This document shows, piece by piece, positions 59,492 through 64,000 of a DNA stretch of 64,000 nucleotides. The position numbers and the translations under genes are program-made. Source of the stretch: Oligella ureolytica DSM 18253 (GTDB taxonomy: Bacteria; Pseudomonadota; Gammaproteobacteria; Burkholderiales; Burkholderiaceae_B); NCBI RefSeq assembly GCF_000373745.1, contig NZ_KB892313.1, positions 37,593 to 101,592 of the forward strand. The letters are read 5' to 3'. The first letter of the stretch is position 1, and the number at the start of each line of letters is the position of its first letter. The notes beneath the pieces were generated by a model that worked only from the letters and a program-made list of their open reading frames with translations, was not told the DNA's origin and searched no databases.

Positions 59492-60730
59492 TTGAAGTCG
59501 ACTACTATTTACGCCACGCCTGGTTTCCTGCCTTTTCTAGCAGCTAGACTATGCGCTGTATTTGCCATGCAGATACAGGCCATTGTTGTGGTTTGGCAAG
59601 TATACGATACCACTCGCGATCCCTTATCTTTAGCTTATGTCGGTTTAGTACAATTTATCCCCATGCTACTTTTATTACCCTATGCAGGGGATGTGATTGA
59701 TCGTTTTAGCCGTAAAGCCATTCTTGCAATCAGTTGGTTTGTTGCGGCCCTTTGCAGCGGCATATTGGTCTGGATGTCTTTGACAAACAGTACGAATGTG
59801 ATGGGTTTTTATGTGGCACTGCTGCTTTTTGGTGCCAGCCGTGCCTTTATGATGCCTGCTCTACAAAGCTTCTTGCCACAAATTATTCCTCGTGAACGTT
59901 TGGCTCAAGCCATTGCAACCAATAGCATGACGGTAAAAATAGCTACCATCAGCGGCCCTATGATTGGTGGGGTACTTTATGCCTATGCCGGCGGTGTGTT
60001 GACGTATCTGGTCTGCTGTATCGCTTATCTTTTTGGCATTTTATTACTCAAATTCGTACCGATTCTGTATAGGGATCAGCATAAAAAGCCGACAAACAAT
60101 GGCAGTAACGTGTGGCAACGATTTTCTGAAGGTATCCGCTTTATCCGGAAGCAGCCGATTATTTTAGGTAGTATAAGTCTCGACCTATTCGCCGTGCTTT
60201 TAGGAGGAGTTATTGCTCTTCTGCCCATTTATGCGCAAGATATCTTGCATACGGATTCAGCCGGGCTCGGACTGCTAAGAAGTGCTATGGCAATTGGTCA
60301 AATCGCTACCGGTATTTATCTGAGTCGCTATCCGTTTGAACGCCATGTGGGTAAAGCCATGCTGATAGCCGTAGCAATTTTTGGTTGTGCCAACTTAGCC
60401 TTTTCACTATCAAGTATCTTCTGGTTATCATTTGCCACCCTAATGGTGGCCGGTGCGGCAGATATGGTGAGCGTGTATGTGCGTTTGGCGCTGATGCAAT
60501 ATGCCACGCCAGACTATCTACGTGGACGCGTTAATGCCGTTAATTCGCTCTTTTCAAACTCAGCAACGGAGCTCGGCAGCTTCCGTGCAGGTACAAGTGC
60601 TGCACTCATAGGCACTGTACCGACGGCGGTATTGGGTAGTCTTTGCACCTTAGTTGTCGTCGCACTCATTACTAACCGCATTAAAACGCTTAGACTAGTT
60701 GATCGCTTTGATGAAGTTACACCTAGCTAA
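59492..60730 (+). CDS. MFS transporter, EntS-like (first of a tandem pair)
   Basis: A 412-residue major facilitator with about twelve hydrophobic segments. FLPFLAARLCAVFAMQIQAIVVVWQVYDTTRDPLSLAYVGLVQFIPMLLLLPYAGDVIDRFSRK is the start of the MFS_3 (enterobactin-exporter-like) family. The second-half repeat LSRYPFERHVGKAM and PDYLRGRVNAVNSLFSNSATELGSFRAG follow. The frame begins at a TTG with only a weak CAGG upstream; the first ATG is too far into helix 1 to be the start. The adjacent gene is a close paralogue. The substrate is unknown. Confidence 0.85.
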   Translation: MKSTTIYATPGFLPFLAARLCAVFAMQIQAIVVVWQVYDTTRDPLSLAYVGLVQFIPMLLLLPYAGDVIDRFSRKAILAISWFVAALCSGILVWMSLTNSTNVMGFYVALLLFGASRAFMMPALQSFLPQIIPRERLAQAIATNSMTVKIATISGPMIGGVLYAYAGGVLTYLVCCIAYLFGILLLKFVPILYRDQHKKPTNNGSNVWQRFSEGIRFIRKQPIILGSISLDLFAVLLGGVIALLPIYAQDILHTDSAGLGLLRSAMAIGQIATGIYLSRYPFERHVGKAMLIAVAIFGCANLAFSLSSIFWLSFATLMVAGAADMVSVYVRLALMQYATPDYLRGRVNAVNSLFSNSATELGSFRAGTSAALIGTVPTAVLGSLCTLVVVALITNRIKTLRLVDRFDEVTPS

Positions 60731-60792
60731 CACATGTACTTTCGGCGTATTAAAAAATTAAAAAAATTAAAAAACACATTATTGGTATTAAA

Positions 60793-62031
60793 TTGAAGCC
60801 TTCTAATATTTTCGCGACACTTGGTTTTTTACCCTTTCTGATTGCACGTATGTGTGCCGTCTTTGCCATGCAAATTCAGGCTATCGTGGTTGGCTGGCAA
60901 ATCTACGAAATCACTCGCGACCCTATGTCATTAGCCTATGTCGGCTTGGCTCAATTTATCCCGATGCTGGTGTTTTTGCCTTATGCCGGTGACCTCATTG
61001 ACCGATTTAATCGTAAAACAGTTCTCTCAATTAGCTTAGCTGTTTTAGCAGTCTGTAGTGCTTTATTGGTCTGGCTCTCTTATAGTGAAAACGATAAGGT
61101 CTATGCTTTCTACATTGTTTTATTACTCTTTGGAGTGGGACGTGCCTTTAACGGACCGGCACTACAAAGCTTATTACCGCAAATTGTGCCGCGTGAACGA
61201 CTAGCTCAAGCACTGGCTACCAATAGCATGTTAATGAAAGTAGCCACCATCATCGGCCCTGTCTTCGGCGGTTTACTCTATGCTTATATCGGTGGTTTAA
61301 GCTATGCCGTTTGTTGCCTATTTTTTGTCATCGCTATATTTTTATTAACCTTTGTGCCGATCTTATTCAGTGAGCAACATAGCACCCCCGCAAGTAACTC
61401 CACCACGGTACTTCAACGCTTCTCAGAAGGCCTGTGCTTTATCTGGAAGAATCCGATTATCTTAGGCACGATCACCTTAGATTTATTTGCCGTATTACTT
61501 GGCGGTGTCGTCGCTCTCTTACCTATTTATGCTCTGGAAGTTTTACAGGTTGACTCCACCGGTTTGGGGCTATTACGTAGCGCCATGGCCATTGGTGAAA
61601 TCGGTACCGGGCTTTACCTGAGCCGTCGACCATTTAATCGCCATGTCGGTAAAGTCATGTTTACGGCCGTTGCCGTCTTTGGTATTGCCAACCTGGTCTT
61701 TGCCTTCTCAACAATTTTCTGGTTGTCTTTTGCTGCACTGGTCGTTGCCGGTGCCGGCGATATGATTAGCGTATACATACGCTCGGCACTCGTACAATTC
61801 TCTACTCCTGATTATTTACGTGGTCGAGTCAACGCAGTCAATATGCTGTTTATCAGCTCATCTAATGAATTGGGCACCTTCAGAGCGGGCACCAGCGCTG
61901 CTTTAATCGGTGCCGTGCCTGCTGCTGTCTTTGGAGGTCTCTGCACCTTAGGGGTGGCTGCTGCCATGGCCTGGCGCTTTAAGCCACTGAGAACGGTGGA
62001 TAAGTTTGAAGAGGCGGAGCATATTAGGTGA
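60793..62031 (+). CDS. MFS transporter, EntS-like (second of a tandem pair)
   Basis: A 412-residue paralogue of the preceding gene, equal in length and alignable end to end without obvious gaps (FLPFLIARMCAVFAMQIQAIVVGWQIYEITRDPMSLAYVGLAQFIPML, PDYLRGRVNAVNMLFISSSNELGTFRAGTSAALIG). The frame also begins at TTG-AAG, like its neighbour, and lacks a clear ribosome site. A terminator follows nine bases after the stop. The substrate is unknown; the duplication is clear, divergence of function is not. Confidence 0.85.
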   Translation: MKPSNIFATLGFLPFLIARMCAVFAMQIQAIVVGWQIYEITRDPMSLAYVGLAQFIPMLVFLPYAGDLIDRFNRKTVLSISLAVLAVCSALLVWLSYSENDKVYAFYIVLLLFGVGRAFNGPALQSLLPQIVPRERLAQALATNSMLMKVATIIGPVFGGLLYAYIGGLSYAVCCLFFVIAIFLLTFVPILFSEQHSTPASNSTTVLQRFSEGLCFIWKNPIILGTITLDLFAVLLGGVVALLPIYALEVLQVDSTGLGLLRSAMAIGEIGTGLYLSRRPFNRHVGKVMFTAVAVFGIANLVFAFSTIFWLSFAALVVAGAGDMISVYIRSALVQFSTPDYLRGRVNAVNMLFISSSNELGTFRAGTSAALIGAVPAAVFGGLCTLGVAAAMAWRFKPLRTVDKFEEAEHIR

Positions 62032-62039
62032 TGGGGATT

Positions 62040-62069
62040 GGGGTGATTTTACGATCACCCCTATTTTTT
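62040..62069 (+). terminator. Terminator of the second MFS gene
   Basis: A perfect 8-bp stem GGGGTGAT/ATCACCCC (62040-62047 with 62054-62061), six-base loop, then TATTTTTT. It marks the end of the housekeeping part of the window. Confidence 0.92.
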
Positions 62070-62074
62070 AAAGC

Positions 62075-62341
62075 TTAGTACTCTCCCAGCATATTCTGCA
62101 AAGACTGACCCAGCGAAGCTTTAAATGCTTCATCAACCGCAAATAAGCGGTAGATCTCAAGGTCACTGCGACGGCGGTCCAGCATAACCTCGGTTAAAAT
62201 ACGATCAAAGGCGAGTCGACGATTTTGTGCATCCGGCTCATCTTGATACTTCATTTTAAAATCAGGATGAGACTTAATGCTTTGAGCTAGACTAACAAAC
62301 GATAATTTAACTATAAAGGAAAATTCTAAATTCGTGCTGTG
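62075..62341 (-). pseudogene. Headless C-terminal fragment of an unrecognised gene
   Basis: Reading the minus strand, an open frame of 88 codons ends at a TAA at 62075 and is closed upstream by a TAA at 62342. The translation looks like a genuine protein C-terminus: SIKSHPDFKMKYQDEPD, QNRRLAFDRILTEVMLD, RRRSDLEIYRLFAVDEAFK, then LGQSLQNMLGEY at the stop. It has no plausible start codon with a ribosome site near its beginning, so the 5' part was probably lost. It resembles the helical C-termini of large helicase or restriction-type proteins in my judgement only; I cannot assign a family. It sits at the junction between housekeeping DNA and the AT-rich accessory end. Confidence 0.5.
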
Positions 62342-62357
62342 TTAATTTAGGGGGTGG

Positions 62358-62474
62358 TTACCCACAGGATTTTCTTCCCTGTGCTAAAGCTTCACTGCTT
62401 AATAAACAGAGTATTGCTAAAAAGAACAAGCCCCACACAAAACGTAATGGTAATTTATAGTCTTTCATATTCAT
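62358..62474 (-). CDS. Small 38-residue peptide with signal-like N-terminus
   Basis: A short minus-strand frame starting ATG at 62474 (second ATG at 62468). It encodes MNMKDYKLPLRFVWG, then a hydrophobic stretch FFLAILCLLSSEALAQ that looks like a Sec signal peptide with an ALAQ cleavage site, then GRKSCG and stop. The composition is too signal-like to be random, but the mature part is only six residues. It may be the truncated start of an exported protein (conjugative pilin-like proteins begin this way) rather than a working gene. No strong ribosome site is seen. The downstream headless fragment (62075-62341) is in another frame and is not its continuation. Confidence 0.35.
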   Translation of the reverse strand: MNMKDYKLPLRFVWGLFFLAILCLLSSEALAQGRKSCG

Positions 62475-62740
62475 AATTTCGCAACATAAAAATTACTCAT
62501 TGATTTTACTAACTTAAATAAGTTTAAACTAATCAAGCAATTTAGCTAGAGTGCATTCACTATACAAAACCACCCAATTAACTGTATACTTATACAGTTA
62601 CAATCTATACATCTACTCTTAAATAAAAATCACAGCTCAATAACAAGAAAAAACTAGTTATACCGCTATTAAACTAATACGTTGGTACTAATATTATTGT
62701 AATTTAAGAGTTAAAATTTAAATCTAAAATATTAAAGCTC
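62475..62740. promoter_or_regulatory. AT-rich regulatory region upstream of the methyltransferase
   Basis: About 266 very AT-rich bases with no gene. The notable element is the SOS-type palindrome at 62580-62599. On the minus strand a TATAGT (62559-62564) sits 16 bases beyond a TACAGT overlapping the palindrome, a possible promoter toward the small peptide. No clear plus-strand promoter for the methyltransferase is seen. Confidence 0.4.
62580..62599. promoter_or_regulatory. LexA-type SOS box
   Basis: A 9-bp perfect inverted repeat with a two-base centre. Its core CTGTATACTTATACAG matches the gammaproteobacterial and betaproteobacterial LexA consensus CTG-N10-CAG with alternating TA inside. 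It lies 142 bases upstream of the methyltransferase start and 106 bases upstream of the small peptide on the other strand. Confidence 0.6.
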
Positions 62741-63589
62741 ATGAAAAACACACAGAAAAATAAATTGGTCACGCCTTTTGTGAAGTGGGCCGGTGGTAAA
62801 AGACAATTAATGTCTGAAATTGTTAAGTTATTGCCAAATACAATTAACAGACATATGTACGTTGAGCCCTTCATTGGTGGGGGTTCTGTCTTATTTCATC
62901 TTCAACCAAAAAATGCAATTATCAATGACTTTAATGAAGAATTAATAAATGTATATTTAACCATCAAAAACAACGCTGCAGAACTAATTCAAGACCTTAA
63001 AAAACATAAAAATGAATCTGATTACTTTTATGCAATACGTGGTCTTGATAGGACTGAAAGCTTTTCTAATCTTAGTCCTATAGAAAGGGCCTCAAGAATA
63101 ATTTTTCTTAATAAAACTTGTTTTAATGGCTTGTATCGGGTTAATAATGCCGGAGAGTTTAATGCACCTTTCGGAAGATATAAAAATCCTAATATTGTTA
63201 ATGAGCCTGTTATTAAAGCTGTTAGTCATTACTTAAACGCGAACAATATTGAGATCATGAGTGGTGATTATTTAGAAATATTAAAAAACACGACAAACAA
63301 CTCATTTGTTTACTTAGATCCTCCCTACCACCCTATTTCTGAAAGTTCAAATTTTACTGGATATGTAAAAGGGGGAATTAATATTGAAGACCAAATAAGA
63401 TTACGAGAAGCATGCGATGAACTCAATAATAAAGGGGTCAAATTCTTACTTTCAAACTCAGCATCTAGTTTTATTCTAGAGCAATACCAAAATTATGATA
63501 TCCACATCATTAAAGCTAAAAGAGCTATTAACTCAAATGCAGTTAAAAGAGGCGATGTTGAGGAAGTACTAATACGAAACTATGAGTAG
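62741..63589 (+). CDS. D12-class DNA adenine N6-methyltransferase
   Basis: A 282-residue Dam/DpnM-like methyltransferase, which puts a methyl group on adenine N6 in a short DNA site. The cofactor motifs are FVKWAGGKRQL (residues 13-23) and VEPFIGGGSVLFHL (FxGxG-type, about 44-48). The catalytic motif is YLDPPYHPIS (Asp193-Pro-Pro-Tyr), and FLNKTCFNGLYRVNNAGEFNAPFGRY is family-typical. GATC is a common site for the family, but specificity is inferred, not shown. It overlaps the next gene by eight bases (ATGAGTAG), as restriction-modification pairs often do. Its strong AT bias against the rest of the window points to horizontal acquisition. Confidence 0.92.
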   Translation: MKNTQKNKLVTPFVKWAGGKRQLMSEIVKLLPNTINRHMYVEPFIGGGSVLFHLQPKNAIINDFNEELINVYLTIKNNAAELIQDLKKHKNESDYFYAIRGLDRTESFSNLSPIERASRIIFLNKTCFNGLYRVNNAGEFNAPFGRYKNPNIVNEPVIKAVSHYLNANNIEIMSGDYLEILKNTTNNSFVYLDPPYHPISESSNFTGYVKGGINIEDQIRLREACDELNNKGVKFLLSNSASSFILEQYQNYDIHIIKAKRAINSNAVKRGDVEEVLIRNYE

Positions 63590-63821
63590 CAATACAAAAC
63601 TAGACCAAAATTGGGAAAAGATTTTTTTAAAATATAAAATCCTCGATGAAATTAAAAAAAATGGTTTTTTTGAAATCACATCTAAAGAGATAAATGAATT
63701 TAGAGAAGCTAGGCTAATGACTAAATTTGATCATCGCTCTCAGCTTCCTATAGAACGTCAACTACTTTGTCCGGTTTTGCGTCAATTAACTTGGCCGGTT
63801 TTTTACTGCCCGTTCTGTTGA
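63582..63821 (+). pseudogene. Type II restriction endonuclease-like gene, cut by an IS21-family insertion
   Basis: The frame starts inside the methyltransferase stop and encodes about 56 native codons: NWEKIFLKYKILDEIKKNG, FFEITSKEINEFREARLMTK, FDHRSQLPI. It then enters sequence that forms the end of an IS element and stops at 63819. The EARLMTKFDHRxxLP stretch and the position after a D12 methyltransferase point to the N-terminus of the partner restriction enzyme; this is recognition from memory of such proteins, not proof. The rest of the gene should lie beyond the insertion, outside the window. As it stands the gene cannot make a full endonuclease. Confidence 0.6.
63757..63804. repeat. Two tandem 24-bp imperfect repeats at the IS21 terminus
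   Basis: Adjacent 24-base units at 63757-63780 and 63781-63804 match at 18 positions (GTCAACTACTTTGTCCGG... and GTCAATTAACTTGGCCGG..., both running into GGTTTT). IS21-family ends carry such repeated transposase-binding sites. The istB stop codon overlaps the inner repeat. Confidence 0.7.
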
Positions 63822-64000
63822 GTTTCCAGTGCTTCTTTTTTGCGGTAACTATCTCCTGTAAAATGAATCATCGTGGCATGGTGTACTAGTCGATCGATGG
63901 CTGCTACCGTCATCGTGGTATCGTCAAATAACTCATCCCACTCTTCAAACGACTTGTTAGACGTAATGGCTAAACTAAAGCGTTCATAACGATGTGCTAT
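63803..64000 (-). CDS. istB: IstB-like transposition helper ATPase, C-terminal part (runs off window)
   Basis: The last 65 residues of an IstB/DnaC-family AAA+ protein, which with IstA drives IS21 cut-and-paste transposition and target choice. Visible are AHRYERFSLAITSNKSFEEWDELFDD and the terminal AIDRLVHHATMIHFTGDSYRKKEAL, both diagnostic of IstB. The Walker motifs lie beyond the window. The frame ends at TAA in the inner terminal repeat, as is usual for these compact elements. Confidence 0.88.
   Translation of the reverse strand: MAHRYERFSLAITSNKSFEEWDELFDDTTMTVAAIDRLVHHATMIHFTGDSYRKKEALETQQNGQ

Larger units (their letters stand above)
63751..64000 (-). mobile_element. IS21-family insertion sequence, istB-side end (partial)
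   Basis: The right edge of the window is one end of an IS21-type element: the istB 3' end plus terminal tandem repeats. The exact boundary with the host gene lies between about 63748 and 63770 and cannot be fixed without the other end and its target duplication. istA and the other terminus are beyond the window. Confidence 0.75.

Overview
The window reads as chromosomal DNA of a low-GC betaproteobacterium, most likely order Burkholderiales, family Alcaligenaceae (Oligella/Pelistega/Taylorella-like). This rests on gene order: divergent ppsA/ppsR, the long envelope and translation run rnhB-lpxB-lpxA-fabZ-lpxD-skp-bamA-rseP-dxr-cdsA-uppS-frr-pyrH-tsf-rpsB beside map-glnD, and an aceE-aceF-lpdA cluster whose LpdA carries its own lipoyl domain. 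The species call is inference; no rRNA is present.

Layout. 1-205: partial FKBP-type isomerase. 334-3882: phosphoenolpyruvate synthase (ppsA) and its regulator (ppsR), divergent across a promoter region filled with 15-bp tandem repeats. 3879-19895: a minus-strand run for rRNA methylation, lipid A, fatty acid, outer-membrane assembly, isoprenoid and phospholipid synthesis, and translation factors. 20167-24747: map, glnD, marC, dsbB on the plus strand. 24814-29086: purF, cvpA, dedD, folC (minus). 29175-35376: pyruvate dehydrogenase operon (minus). 35789-42706: a plus-strand set with a FixL/FixJ-like two-component system, folD, prlC, a SCO1/SenC copper chaperone and a GST-like protein. 42787-46410: livHMGF branched-chain amino acid transporter without its binding protein. 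46608-48047: queuosine-precursor transporter and proC.

48063-56761 is a compact selenocysteine locus: selD, tRNA-Sec (selC), selB, selA, fdhE and a formate dehydrogenase alpha subunit. The alpha-subunit gene has an in-frame TGA at codon 197, followed by a bacterial SECIS hairpin with a bulged U and a GGUCU loop. The four Sec genes make and insert selenocysteine, the formate dehydrogenase is the client, and FdhE matures it. The usual iron-sulfur beta and cytochrome gamma subunit genes are not between fdoG and fdhE, where they would be expected. 56954-62031: polar amino acid ABC permeases, a divergent binding protein, and two tandem paralogous MFS exporters.

The right end (about 62075-64000) is accessory DNA. 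It holds a headless C-terminal gene fragment, a 38-codon membrane or secreted peptide frame, a LexA-type SOS box, a D12-class adenine methyltransferase, and a downstream gene (probably the partner restriction endonuclease) broken by an IS21-family element whose istB runs off the window. The first 62 kb is mostly housekeeping. The points most worth a second look are the repeat array between ppsA and ppsR, the beta/gamma-less selenoprotein formate dehydrogenase locus, and the SOS-box/methylase/IS21 island.
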